From the NCBI GenBank assembly GCA_965207335.1, contig OZ242267.1, forward strand, positions 1,426,001 to 1,490,000: a stretch of 64,000 nt of DNA, given 5' to 3'. The stretch comes from G965207335 sp965207335. Lineage in GTDB: Bacteria > Pseudomonadota > Gammaproteobacteria > PS1 > Pseudothioglobaceae. Both the position numbers and the translations under genes were made by a program. The notes beneath the pieces were generated by a model. The model saw nothing but the letters and a program-made list of their open reading frames with translations, did no database searches and was not told the DNA's origin. Shown piece after piece: positions 36,909 through 46,578 of this stretch. Positions within the stretch are counted from its first letter, which is position 1, and every line of letters starts with the position of its first letter.

Positions 36909-39278
36909 TTAATTAATTGTTGGACTAGATATACTTCCAGTTATTATATAGTCAAAAGATACAGTTTTATTTAATAATGCTTCCAAAATATTGCCGTCAA
37001 ATAATAATTTATCAGTTAGCCAAACCCCAAGTCCAATAGCATTGCCACTACCTAAGTATGTTAATAAAGGCACACTATCAGCAATAGATGGGATAACAGT
37101 AGCTTTTAAGTCTAAGCTATATTTATCCATATCAACTCCGCCTGTAATATCAATATCACTAGACAAACTATGTAAATTAAAATTATTAATATTCAAGTAT
37201 GATTTATTAAGTGATAAATTAGCTGTAATAGTCTCATACTCAAAACCTTTACCAACTACATCAGATACATCAAGATATAATCTTTTTGCTATTGCTTTAA
37301 TATTTAATAATGATAGTACCCTTCCTATACTAGCATCTTTTTCATAAAATACCCCTTCTTCAACTGTTATACTAGCATTAGCAACAATATTATTTAAGTT
37401 AATATCCCAAGGGTTGCAATGGCAAATAGCATGTGCTATAACCTTGAACTTTCCACCTTTTACTGGGTCTTTTAGCCCTATTTCTTGTAATAATTCTGAT
37501 AATTTACCATGCCTAATATCAATGTTTAAGTTTGTGCTTTTGTTGCTCCACTTACCATTAAACGAGCCTAATAATTTATTTTCATTAAACGAGCCTTTTT
37601 TAAATAATATGCTATTACTTGCTCTTTCTGTTTTAAGTGAAAAACTAGGCAAAAAATAATCATCAACCATAACACTATTAGCTTTAATAAGCATATTAGG
37701 TACTTGTTCTGGGTTAAAATCAATATATTTAATACCTATCTCACCTTTGGTTATTATAGCATTATTTACAACCACAAGAGGCATACTATTATCATCATAA
37801 GTATAAATAGATGCACTTGCCTGTAATGCTTGTGAAACAATATATAGCTTGTATTCTCTGTTTAGCTTATTATCATAAGCAGTAGTAATATTAAATTTTA
37901 ATCCATTGCTACTAGCATTAATATTGATTTTATTATTGTTATTATTAATATCAAATTTTATAGGATTTTTACCGATATTACCGCTGGCGTTTATATCAAT
38001 AGTGTTATTTGTAAACTTCATATCTGCATCAATATTGGCAATACTTAACGATGAATTAGCCAAGATTACCTTATTATTTATTAATTTAGTATTAACTATA
38101 ACACTAGTATCAATATTAGCTAGACTAATATTTAATAAAATCTTACTTGTAGCACTACCAGATAATTGGATATGGTGAATATTTGGTATAAACTCTAACA
38201 TAGGATTTATTGTTATAAATTGTCCTAAATGTTGGCTAGGACTATTGGTAAATATTTGTGCAGATAAAATTGGACTATTAGCAATATCTATTGCTACAAT
38301 AGATTTTTTAATAAATAAATTACCTATATAAGCATTAATTAAATCTATATTAATACTATTAAGATTTGCTTTAAATACGCCATTAAGTTTTAATATATTT
38401 GGCCAATTATTTGCAAAATTTAACTCAAGATCTTCTAAACTACTAATAACACTTAAACTAGGACTTACTGATTTGACTATTGGAATATCTAAGTTTATTG
38501 TTGTGTCTAATATATTGCCTGATTTAAAAGCATTACTTAACCAATAAACCAATTTTTCTGGTAATATTTTATCTGGAATGTAGTTTTTAAGAATTTTAGC
38601 ATCTAGTTTATCTATTTTTTGCGATAAGTGCAAATAGTTATTATCAGTTGTCAAAGATAAGTAGGTTTTTAAATCATTGTTACTAAACGATATATCTAGT
38701 AATAATTTATAGTTTTTAAGGGCTGTTAAATCTAGTTTTGCATCTAATAATACATTTGACAATTTATTACTAAACACCTCATTAATAGCTAAGTCTTGAC
38801 GCAATAAGTAAAAATACAACTTACTTTTATTGTAGTAAATCAAAGAATTTGTTAAGTTAACAAATTTATCTTTATAGTATATTTTAGTTTTTTTGATATT
38901 AATAACTTTTATATAATAAAACAACTTGTCATAATCAAAATCTATGCTACTATAATCTATCTTATCAGTAAATAATACAATATCGTCAATAAGTACTGAT
39001 AATTCTGTCGGCTTAAAAATATTAATGTTTATATTACTTTTTTTAATAGCAATTATATTATCATTAGAATTACTAATAATAATGTCATTAAAAAAAATAA
39101 AAAAACTGCCGTTATTATAATTTAAATCAATATTTTGTATTGTAATACCAAAACCAGAGTATTCTTCTAGCTCATTGAAAATATAGTTTTTAATATTAGC
39201 TGAAAACAAAAAAACTGCAAGTGCTACTATTAGCAACAATGCAAATAGTATTTTTAATGTTTTATATAAATATTTCAT
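36909..39278 (-). CDS. yhdP: YhdP/AsmA-like protein
   Basis: The 789-residue protein has one N-terminal membrane helix (about residues 8-28), and the rest is long beta-rich AsmA-like repeat sequence with many Asn/Ile. The C-terminal part (LLQEIGLKDPVKGGKF and following) matches the YhdP family. YhdP in E. coli is about 1266 residues and moves phospholipid to the outer membrane; this one is much shorter, apparently reduced in the middle. Its place just before tldD supports the assignment. Confidence 0.8.
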   Translation of the reverse strand: MKYLYKTLKILFALLLIVALAVFLFSANIKNYIFNELEEYSGFGITIQNIDLNYNNGSFFIFFNDIIISNSNDNIIAIKKSNININIFKPTELSVLIDDIVLFTDKIDYSSIDFDYDKLFYYIKVINIKKTKIYYKDKFVNLTNSLIYYNKSKLYFYLLRQDLAINEVFSNKLSNVLLDAKLDLTALKNYKLLLDISFSNNDLKTYLSLTTDNNYLHLSQKIDKLDAKILKNYIPDKILPEKLVYWLSNAFKSGNILDTTINLDIPIVKSVSPSLSVISSLEDLELNFANNWPNILKLNGVFKANLNSINIDLINAYIGNLFIKKSIVAIDIANSPILSAQIFTNSPSQHLGQFITINPMLEFIPNIHHIQLSGSATSKILLNISLANIDTSVIVNTKLINNKVILANSSLSIANIDADMKFTNNTIDINASGNIGKNPIKFDINNNNNKININASSNGLKFNITTAYDNKLNREYKLYIVSQALQASASIYTYDDNSMPLVVVNNAIITKGEIGIKYIDFNPEQVPNMLIKANSVMVDDYFLPSFSLKTERASNSILFKKGSFNENKLLGSFNGKWSNKSTNLNIDIRHGKLSELLQEIGLKDPVKGGKFKVIAHAICHCNPWDINLNNIVANASITVEEGVFYEKDASIGRVLSLLNIKAIAKRLYLDVSDVVGKGFEYETITANLSLNKSYLNINNFNLHSLSSDIDITGGVDMDKYSLDLKATVIPSIADSVPLLTYLGSGNAIGLGVWLTDKLLFDGNILEALLNKTVSFDYIITGSISSPTIN

Positions 39279-39334
39279 ATATTAAATGTGCATTATTATG
39301 TTATAATTTTTTGCTATTTAAATAATTAAATAAT

Positions 39335-39799
39335 ATGAAAAATAACAAATATTCAAGTGTAATAATTTTAATGATTTTTTCTCTACTTATTGTAATTTTT
39401 ATTTACTATATTTTTTTTACTAGCCCAACACAACCTAATACACCTAATAACTTAGAGGCACTAAACAAAAGAATTAATCCCATAGGAGAGGTATATATAA
39501 AAGATGATGCTATTATTAAACCAAATACTAAAATTAAAACCCCTAGCGGTAAAAAGATTAGAAGTGCTAAATCAATTTATGATAAGGTATGTTCAACCTG
39601 TCATAATACAGGTATAGCAAATGCTCCTAAATTTAAAAATAAAAACGACTGGGCAGCAAGAATCAAAAATGGCATTCAAGCATTAACTACAATTGCTATT
39701 AATGGTAAAGGTGCTATGCCACCTCGTGGTTCTTGTAGTGATTGTAGCGATGATGAAATTACTAGTGTTGTTAATTATATAGTAAATAACTCCAAGTAA
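39335..39799 (+). CDS. Cytochrome c5-type monohaem cytochrome
   Basis: The 154-residue protein has an N-terminal membrane anchor or uncleaved signal (about residues 9-29), a Pro-rich linker and a haem domain with CSTCH. The later GAMPPRGSCSDCSDDE supplies the Met ligand and the extra disulphide Cys pair of the cytochrome c5 family. It should carry electrons in the periplasm. It is divergent from yhdP by about 55 bases. Confidence 0.9.
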   Translation: MKNNKYSSVIILMIFSLLIVIFIYYIFFTSPTQPNTPNNLEALNKRINPIGEVYIKDDAIIKPNTKIKTPSGKKIRSAKSIYDKVCSTCHNTGIANAPKFKNKNDWAARIKNGIQALTTIAINGKGAMPPRGSCSDCSDDEITSVVNYIVNNSK

Positions 39800-40576
39800 A
39801 ACTACTATTTAAGTACTAAAATTTGCTAAAGAAGTGTCCAGTAAAATGGGGAAATCTCAGTATCACTTGATTTTATAAATAGTTAAGGTAAAAATATAGT
39901 TTCACAATTAGGCACCTCAAATACATTGCCCTTTTATACCAACCGTCATTGCGAGCCTTGATAAAGGCGTGGCAATCTCAGGCAACGCACTGGTACTAAT
40001 TACACCGCTTTTGTAGCACGAGATTGCCACGCTTTTTTACAAAAGCTCGCAATGACAGTGGGTATAATTCCAATTCTCAATTCTTAGTACTTTTTTAAAA
40101 TCACATCACATTACAACCAACACCCACAAAACAAATATCTCACAACAAAATATACCTTACAAGTAAAATGTCTATATGGGGAGTTTGAGGGGTAGTTGTA
40201 CAGTAACTGTAATGAAAAAACTAGTTCTACCCCTCAATTAAAAAAACAATTGCTGTTAGGGGTTTGGGGATATTCCCCAAAGTAAGCTTTGCTTACTATT
40301 TTAGGTACTTTTTTTAATCAACATTTGACATAATTCCAATTCGTTATTGTTAGTGCTTTTTTAAATTACATTGCTTTTGTAGCACGAGATTGCCACGCCT
40401 TTATCAAGGCTCGCAATGACGGTAGATATAATTCTAATTCTCAATTCTTAGTACTTTTTTAAAATCACATCACATTACATTACAACCAACACCCACAAAA
40501 CAAATATCTCACGACAAAAATATACCTTACAAGTACAATGTCTATATGGGGAGTTTGAGGGGCTGTTGTACAGTGA

Positions 40577-40739
40577 GAGACCTTTGCATAAATATGAATA
40601 ATCATTAAAACGCCCACTTTCACCAACTTGGCTATTTTCTTAAAACCAGCTTTAGCCCTGCTAGGGCAGGCTTTAAGAAAATAACCAATTCGGCAAAATT
40701 TGTCATTTTTCTAATCATCCCTATTTATGCAAAGGCCTC
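40577..40739. mobile_element. MITE, 163 bp, inserted in repeat array
   Basis: The element runs from GAGACCTTTGCATAAATA to TATTTATGCAAAGGCCTC and has the same length as the element at 17281. It interrupts a stretch that is continuous in the copies near 40195 and 43580 (GTTGTACAGTAACTGTAATG), which shows its insertion point. Confidence 0.88.
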
Positions 40740-40778
40740 ATAATAATTGTAATGAAGGAATTAGTTCTGCCCCTAATG

Positions 40779-40885
40779 GAGACCTTTGCACAAACATGAA
40801 TAATCATCAGAACCCCGCTTTCCACTCACTGACATTAAGCAAAAATCAGAGCTCTGCTAATCATCTCTATTTATGCAAAGATCTC
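40779..40885. mobile_element. MITE with internal deletion, 107 bp
   Basis: It starts GAGACCTTTGCACAAACATG and ends TATTTATGCAAAGATCTC. It lacks a central block of about 57 bases present in the otherwise near-identical element at 43628-43791. Confidence 0.85.
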
Positions 40886-41658
40886 TAATAAAAAAACAAG
40901 CAAATATAGTTAATATACATTGAATAACCTGTAATTGCTGTTAGGGGTTTGGGGATATTCCCCAAAGTAAGCTTTGCTTACTACTTTAGGTACTTTTTTT
41001 AATCAACATTTGACATAATTCCAATTCGTTATTGTTAGTGCTTTTTTAAATTACATTGCTTTTGCAAGACGAGATTGCCACGACTTTTACAAGTCTCGCA
41101 ATGACGGTGGGTATAATTCCAATTTGTTATTCTGGGTACTTTTTTTTATATATCGTCATTGCGAACACTGTTTTTTAGTGTGTGGCAATCTCAGGCAACG
41201 CACTGGTACTAATTACACCGCTTTTGTAGCACGAGATTGCCACGCTTTTTTACAAAAGCTCGCAATGACGATGGGCATAATTCCAATTCTCAATTCTTAG
41301 TACTTTTTTAAAATCACATCACATTACATTACAACCAACACCCACAAAACAAATATCTCACAACAAAATATACCTTACAAGCACAATGTCTATATGGGGA
41401 GTTTGAGGGGATATTCCCCAAAGTAAGCTTTGCTTACTACTTTAGGTACTTTTTTTAATCAACATTTGGTATAATTCCAATTTGTTATTGTTAGTGCTTT
41501 TTTAAATTACATTGCTTTTGTAGCACGAGATTGCCACGCCTTTTTACAAAGTCTCGCAATGACGGTGGGTATAATTATCCCTTTTTATTATCGACTAACT
41601 ATTTTTAATTTTATTAAATATTTTAAAAAAATAATACTTTTAACATTAAATAACCATA

Positions 41659-41784
41659 ATGATTTATTATGTATATAATAATGACAAAAAATTATTAGAA
41701 ATTGTTCGTGATAAAATTTGCCTTAAACACTATAGTTATCAAACTGAAAAAACCCCCATCACATCTGGTTATTTTTTTGCATAA
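41659..41784 (+). pseudogene. Remnant of an integron-type tyrosine recombinase, N-terminal part only
   Basis: An ATG-started 41-codon frame reads KLLEIVRDKICLKHYSYQTE near its middle. This closely resembles the N-terminal SAM-like DNA-binding domain of integron integrases, whose members typically read LLDQVRxxIRxKHYSxRTEqaY. After that the frame loses similarity and ends at TAA. The rest of the integrase, including the catalytic Arg-His-Arg-Tyr, is gone. The remnant lies 63 bases before the SPFH gene. Confidence 0.65.
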
Positions 41785-41847
41785 AAAAGTTTGTAAATTA
41801 GTTAAGAACATGAGTTAAAATCAGTAACCTAAAAAAGGAGTAAAAAT

Positions 41848-42765
41848 ATGGATATATTTGTTATTGTTATTGCTGTATTAGCAGTATTATTAGTATTTCT
41901 TAGTGTAAAGACTGTTCAACAAGGAATGGAATGTACTGTAGAACGCTTTGGTAAATATACAAAAACCTTAACACCTGGGTTAAATATTATCATACCAATT
42001 ATTGAGTCTGTCAGTTATAAGGTTAATATGCGAGAGCAAGTATTAGATGTTGATAAACAAAGTGTTATTTCAAGAGATAATGCGGTGGTTAATGCGGATG
42101 GTATTGTGTTTTTTCAGATTATTGATGCAGCAAAATCAAGTTATGAAGTTAATGATCTTAACCATGCAATGCGTAATTTATGTATGACTAATATCAGAAC
42201 CGTTATTGGAGAGATGAATTTAGACGAAATGCTCTCTAACCGTGAGCAAATTAATAGTCGGTTATTGGCAGTTATTGATGAGGCAACAAATCCATGGGGT
42301 GTTAAAGTAACTCGCATTGAAATTAAAGATTTAGAGCCACCAGCCGATTTAGTTGAAGCAATGAGTAAACAAATGAAGGCTGAGCGACAAAAGCGTGCTG
42401 AAATTTTAGAAGCAGAAGGTAATAAACAGTCTGAAATTTTGCGCGCTGAAGGCGACAAAAAATCTACTATCCTTGAGGCAGAGGGTAGAAAAGAAGCTGC
42501 TTTTAGAGATGCAGAAGCTAGAGAGCGATTAGCCGAGGCTGAGGCCAATGCAACAAAAATGGTTTCAGAAGCCATTAAAAATGGCGATCCTCAAGCGTTG
42601 AACTATTTTGTCGCAACTAAATATACAGAAGCTTTACAAAGTATTGCCTCAGCAGATAACGAAAAAATTATATTTATGCCGCTTGAAGCAACTTCGCTGA
42701 TTGGCTCATTAGGAGGTATTGGCGAATTAGTTAAAAATGTTTTTAAAGATAAACAAAAAGGTTGA
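41848..42765 (+). CDS. SPFH/Band 7 protein, QmcA/stomatin-like
   Basis: The 305-residue protein has an N-terminal membrane helix (about residues 2-20), then the SPFH domain (VKTVQQGMECTVERFGKYTKTLTPGLNIIIP, VNMREQVLDV), and a C-terminal Ala/Glu-rich coiled coil (AEILEAEGNKQSEILRAEG). Such proteins build membrane microdomains and work with NfeD partners; nfeD follows by 3 bases. A strong AAAAAAGGAGT site precedes the ATG. Codon use looks less AT-biased than its neighbours, and repeat arrays enclose the pair, which suggests transfer. Confidence 0.92.
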   Translation: MDIFVIVIAVLAVLLVFLSVKTVQQGMECTVERFGKYTKTLTPGLNIIIPIIESVSYKVNMREQVLDVDKQSVISRDNAVVNADGIVFFQIIDAAKSSYEVNDLNHAMRNLCMTNIRTVIGEMNLDEMLSNREQINSRLLAVIDEATNPWGVKVTRIEIKDLEPPADLVEAMSKQMKAERQKRAEILEAEGNKQSEILRAEGDKKSTILEAEGRKEAAFRDAEARERLAEAEANATKMVSEAIKNGDPQALNYFVATKYTEALQSIASADNEKIIFMPLEATSLIGSLGGIGELVKNVFKDKQKG

Positions 42766-42768
42766 GTA

Positions 42769-43221
42769 ATGGAACTATTAGCTAATTTAACAGATTACTG
42801 GCAATGGTTTACCTTTGCTACTATATTGATAATTATTGAATTATTTGTAGGATCTGTGTTCTTCTTATGGATGGGCGTATCGGCATTTTTAGTTGGTGGG
42901 TTACTGTATTTTGACATTAAAATCGACTGGGAATGGCAATTATTAATATTTTCACTCCTATCAATTACCTCTATTTATATTGCTAAGCGGTTTTGGCACA
43001 TTAAAACAGACGATAACACACTAAATAACCGCGCCAACAAACTTATTGGCAATATTTACGAAATAGTAAGTATTGAAAATGGCAACGCTAAGGTTAGAGT
43101 AAATGATTCATTATGGATAACTCGTGGTTGTGATAATCCGTCAATTGGTGAACGGGTCAAAGTGGTTGACACCAATGGTAATGCTTTAATTGTTGAACCA
43201 TATAATAAACAGCAAGCCTAA
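42769..43221 (+). CDS. NfeD-family membrane protein
   Basis: The 150-residue protein has two or three membrane helices in the first half and an OB-like soluble domain in the second (ANKLIGNIYEIVSIENGNAKVRVNDSLW and GERVKVVDTNGNALIVEP). It is the standard partner of the SPFH gene upstream. Its TAA stop lies inside the GCCTAAC that opens the attC-like site, as in integron cassettes. Confidence 0.9.
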   Translation: MELLANLTDYWQWFTFATILIIIELFVGSVFFLWMGVSAFLVGGLLYFDIKIDWEWQLLIFSLLSITSIYIAKRFWHIKTDDNTLNNRANKLIGNIYEIVSIENGNAKVRVNDSLWITRGCDNPSIGERVKVVDTNGNALIVEPYNKQQA

Positions 43222-43278
43222 CAAATCACTGCACATGACCGCTAACGCGTCAGGTGAGTTCAAGCGTTATAAGTGATT
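43216..43278 (+). other. attC-like cassette-end site after nfeD
   Basis: The site reads GCCTAACAAATCACT, then TGACCGCTAACGCGTCA, then GTTCAAGCGTTATAAGTGATT. AATCACT at 43224-43230 and AGTGATT at 43272-43278 are exact inverted repeats, and TGACCGCTAACGCGTCA is an imperfect palindrome in the middle, so the whole can fold as a cruciform like an attC site. It aligns with 9663-9718. Confidence 0.65.
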
Positions 43279-43384
43279 ATGAACTCAAAATTATTTGCAA
43301 AGGGAATAAATGAAGTCAGATGCCGTCTTAAAACACAACCATATAATAAAACACCTTACATAAGAGTTTTAGGGACACAATACT

Positions 43385-44260
43385 TAATTACACTGTATTT
43401 GTAGGGCGGATATTGCCACGCCTTTTTACAAAGTCTCGCAATGACGGTGGGTATAATTCCAATTCTCAATTCTTAGTACTTTTTTAAAATCACATCACAT
43501 TACAACCAACACCCACAAAACAAATATCTCACAACAAAATATACCTTACAAGTAAAATGTCTATATGGGGAGTTTGAGGGGTAGTTGTACAGTAACTGTA
43601 ATGAAAAAACTAGTTCTGCCCCTAATGGAGACCTTTGCACAAACATGAATAATCATCAGAACCCCGCTTTCCACTCACTTGATAATTTTTATTAAACCAG
43701 CTTTAGAACAACTAGGTCAGGCTTGATAAAATATCATCAATTAAGCAAAAATCAGAGCTCTGCTAATCATCTCTATTTATGCAAAGATCTCTAATAAAAA
43801 AACAAGCAAAACAACTTAATACACAATGAACATCCTATAATTGCTGTTAGGGGTTTGGGGATATTCCCCAAAGTAAGCTTTGCTTACTACTTTAGGTACT
43901 TTTTTTAAATTACACCGCTTTTATAGCACGAGATTGCCACGACTTTTACAAGTCTCGCAATGACAGTGGGTATAATTCCAATTCGTTATTGTTAGTGCTT
44001 TTTTAAATTACATTGCTTTTGTAGCACGAGATTGCCACGCTTTTTTACAAAAGCTCGCAATGACGGTGGGTATAATTCCAATTCTCAATTCTTAGTACTT
44101 TTTTAAAATCACATTACATTACAACCAACACCCACAAAACAAATATCTCACAACAAAATATACCTTACAAGCACAATGTCTATATGGGGAGTTTGAGGGG
44201 ATATTCCCCAAAGTAAGCTTTGCTTACTATTTTAGGTAATTTTTTAAATTAATAGTTGGC
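43385..44260. repeat. Noncoding repeat array, right of the SPFH-NfeD segment
   Basis: The same units as in 39800-41658 recur here: palindromes at about 43400-43450, 43922-43972 and 44025-44068; unit A at about 43450-43580 and 44066-44199; shortened unit B at about 43848-43910 and 44200-44245. No gene is seen. A MITE is inserted at 43628-43791. Confidence 0.9.
43628..43791. mobile_element. MITE, 164 bp, in right repeat array
   Basis: It starts GAGACCTTTGCACAAACATG and ends TATTTATGCAAAGATCTC. It is the undeleted form of the element at 40779-40885, including the same flanking CCCCTAATG and TAATAAAA, so the two loci were probably copied together with their array. Confidence 0.88.
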
Positions 44261-44311
44261 ATAATTACTACTTGTAATAATAAAGTAGTTGTCTTTACAT
44301 GCCTTTAAAAA

Positions 44312-46138
44312 TTAAATAACAAAACTTATATTTAAGCTAGTTATATCAACACTTTTTAGTTTTATATTAACCAAAGAATCTTTTGCTAATGCTTTATTGC
44401 TTTTACACTTGGTAATAATTGCTAATTCTTCAATACACAAAGTAGTTATGTTTTTGTATTGTTTTATAACTACTGCTTTTGAGGACCAGTTTGGATTTTG
44501 GATAAAATATAAACATTGAAAATGTTTATTACTGTCTCTGGTAATTTTATTAATTATTGGTGTGACCTTATTTATTTGTTTGATAGTGCTACTTATCTCA
44601 TAGTCTGTTAATAACTGCTTATTATTAATGTAGCAATACAATTGCTGGTGGGATAGTAAATCAAAATAACGCCTAATAGGACTAGTAATTCTAGTATAAC
44701 TATCTAAGCCCATGCTACTATGAATATTTGCTATTACACTAATCTTAGAGTATTTAAGTTTGGTAATTATGGCAAATCTATCCGCTAAGCTTTGTTTTTG
44801 ACTATCTATTTCTTGTTTAGAAAATAAGTACTGCTCTTGAGTTAAAAATGGTATAGGTATTTGATTTTCAATAGCAAATAATGCTACTACCCTGCCAGAG
44901 ATAATCATTATTTCTGCTACTAAATCACGAATATCTAAGCCTTGTTCTTGATGGAAAAATACTTTATTATTTTGGTATTTAACCTTAGCTTTTGGCAATC
45001 TAATTTGTATAGAACCATTATTTTGCCGATATAACCTATGCTTATTTGCTATTTGTTGTAGTAATTGTAATTCGTTGTAAAAGCTTATATTTTTATCTAC
45101 AAAATCATAGCTTAACTTTGTAACTTTAATAAGGCTATGACAAATACTAATATTGCTAATTTTATTATTATCAATATTAAAACCAATTGACAGTGCCTTA
45201 GATGTATCATTAGCACCTAATGCTAATGACTTGACTAACTCATATGGAAGCATAGGTATTACTTGCTCTGGTAAATAAATACTACCTGCTCGTTGCTTAG
45301 CATAATCATTAAGAGGGCTATTTGCCAATATAAAGGCACCAACATCTGCTATGTGCACCCATACAATATCGCCATCTATACTAATAGCATCATCGGCATA
45401 CGAGTCTTTGTTATCAATAGCATAACTATTTAAGTGAGTTAAGTCTTTTCTAATTGATGCATTATCTACTAAGCTTAATTGCATGCTTTTTGATTGTGGA
45501 TAATTATACCTTTGTGGATAGGGATTAAAATCATTGCTATAATAATTAGCGTTTAATAACACCTTATGTGCTGAGTTTGGAGTATTATCTACCCCCATAT
45601 ATGTTAAGATTTGGCTGTGCTTTTTATCGCCAAGTGCAATACTAGCAATATCTTGTAGATTGACATCATCTTGGGCTAGTAGCTTGTTATTTTTTAAGCG
45701 ATTAATAAAACCTAGTGTCTTTTGTTTGACTAGCTCTTTAGCGGTTTTTTTGGCAATAATTTCTTGTACTTGTTGATAAGGACGAATAACAAATTTATTC
45801 CCCTTTGGATAGAAATACACTCTATCAATAGTAAGTTTATATATATGCCAAGCATTATCTGGAGTATATTTGTCAAATAATAATAAGCATATGTCTTGAA
45901 TATCAAGCTCTTTGCCGCTAATATTCCTTAAAGCATCTGTATTTAAATTTGAATTATATTTTTTTGTATTAATTATTTTATATTCTGGATGAATAAAAAC
46001 AAAATCATTTACTCTAACGCTAATATTGCCATTATTTGTTAATAATAGTTTAAATTTTTTGTTATTTTGCTCAATAAGCTTAGCAGGTTTTTTTTTGTAA
46101 GCTACCAGAGAATTTAGGGTGAATGTTGGTTGTTGCAT
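44312..46138 (-). CDS. RNase II/RNB-family 3'-5' exoribonuclease
   Basis: The 608-residue protein has an RNB catalytic domain: DDAISIDGDIVWVHIADVGAFI holds the Asp cluster, then SIYLPEQVIPMLP, and MGLDSYTRITSPIRRYFDLLSHQQL, the conserved C-terminal RNB signature with Tyr and Arg. N-terminal cold-shock-like parts are divergent. The length is near RNase II (644) and shorter than RNase R. It degrades single-stranded RNA. It is the last gene of the yciB-gcvT-gcvH-rnb run. Confidence 0.85.
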   Translation of the reverse strand: MQQPTFTLNSLVAYKKKPAKLIEQNNKKFKLLLTNNGNISVRVNDFVFIHPEYKIINTKKYNSNLNTDALRNISGKELDIQDICLLLFDKYTPDNAWHIYKLTIDRVYFYPKGNKFVIRPYQQVQEIIAKKTAKELVKQKTLGFINRLKNNKLLAQDDVNLQDIASIALGDKKHSQILTYMGVDNTPNSAHKVLLNANYYSNDFNPYPQRYNYPQSKSMQLSLVDNASIRKDLTHLNSYAIDNKDSYADDAISIDGDIVWVHIADVGAFILANSPLNDYAKQRAGSIYLPEQVIPMLPYELVKSLALGANDTSKALSIGFNIDNNKISNISICHSLIKVTKLSYDFVDKNISFYNELQLLQQIANKHRLYRQNNGSIQIRLPKAKVKYQNNKVFFHQEQGLDIRDLVAEIMIISGRVVALFAIENQIPIPFLTQEQYLFSKQEIDSQKQSLADRFAIITKLKYSKISVIANIHSSMGLDSYTRITSPIRRYFDLLSHQQLYCYINNKQLLTDYEISSTIKQINKVTPIINKITRDSNKHFQCLYFIQNPNWSSKAVVIKQYKNITTLCIEELAIITKCKSNKALAKDSLVNIKLKSVDITSLNISFVI

Positions 46139-46190
46139 AGCTAGTAATTGCTATTATAATTGCATTAAAAACCGTAAGTTATAATAGTTA

Positions 46191-46574
46191 TTAAGAATTT
46201 TCTTCTATTAGGTTTTTATATTTATCAGCATCTAATAACTCTTTTATATTATTTGCCTTAAATTTAACCAGCCAGCCATCGCCATAACAATCTTGATTAA
46301 TTATATCTGGATTATCAGCTAAATTTTCATTCACTGCTATAACCTCTAAATCAACAGGTGCATAAACACTGCTTGCCGCCTTTACCGACTCTATTACACA
46401 AAGCTCATCAGAGATAGAAATTTCATCGCCAATATTGCCTAGCTCAATAAAAACTATATCTCCTAATAGCTCTTGAGCATGATAGGTAATACCCATAGTA
46501 TAAGTTCCATCTTTATTATCTTTAACCCATTCATGAGTTGTAGTGTATTTTAGGTTTGTTTGTATTTCACTCAT
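46191..46574 (-). CDS. gcvH: Glycine cleavage system H protein
   Basis: The 127-residue lipoyl carrier protein has the TTHEWVKDNKDGTYTMGIT start and VIESVKAASSVYAPVDLEV, whose Lys is lipoylated. It shuttles the aminomethyl group between P, T and L proteins. It lies 4 bases downstream of gcvT. gcvP is not in the window. Confidence 0.96.
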   Translation of the reverse strand: MSEIQTNLKYTTTHEWVKDNKDGTYTMGITYHAQELLGDIVFIELGNIGDEISISDELCVIESVKAASSVYAPVDLEVIAVNENLADNPDIINQDCYGDGWLVKFKANNIKELLDADKYKNLIEENS

Positions 46575-46578
46575 TAGT

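Larger units (their letters stand above)
39800..41658. repeat. Noncoding repeat array, left of the SPFH-NfeD segment
   Basis: About 1.8 kb contains no credible gene. It is a mosaic of three units. One is a palindromic GAGATTGCCACG / CTCGCAATGAC element (for example 39950-40058, 40380-40425, 41152-41275, 41520-41572). Unit A starts TTCCAATTCTCAATTC and ends GGGGAGTTTGAGGGG (about 40062-40193, 40426-40563, 41272-41409). Unit B contains GGGGATATTCCCCAAAG and AAGCTTTGCTTAC (about 40252-40378, 40931-41054, 41409-41518). Two MITEs are inserted. The same units reappear at 43385-44250. Confidence 0.9.

Noticed and set aside
39950..41572. Possible CRISPR array because of repeated units
   Set aside because: Unit lengths and spacing are irregular, the units are long and palindromic, and there are no uniform spacers or cas genes.
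42141..42575. 144-codon minus-strand ORF inside the SPFH gene
   Set aside because: It is a shadow of the Ala/Glu-rich coiled coil read backwards (Ser/Ala-rich), with no independent support.
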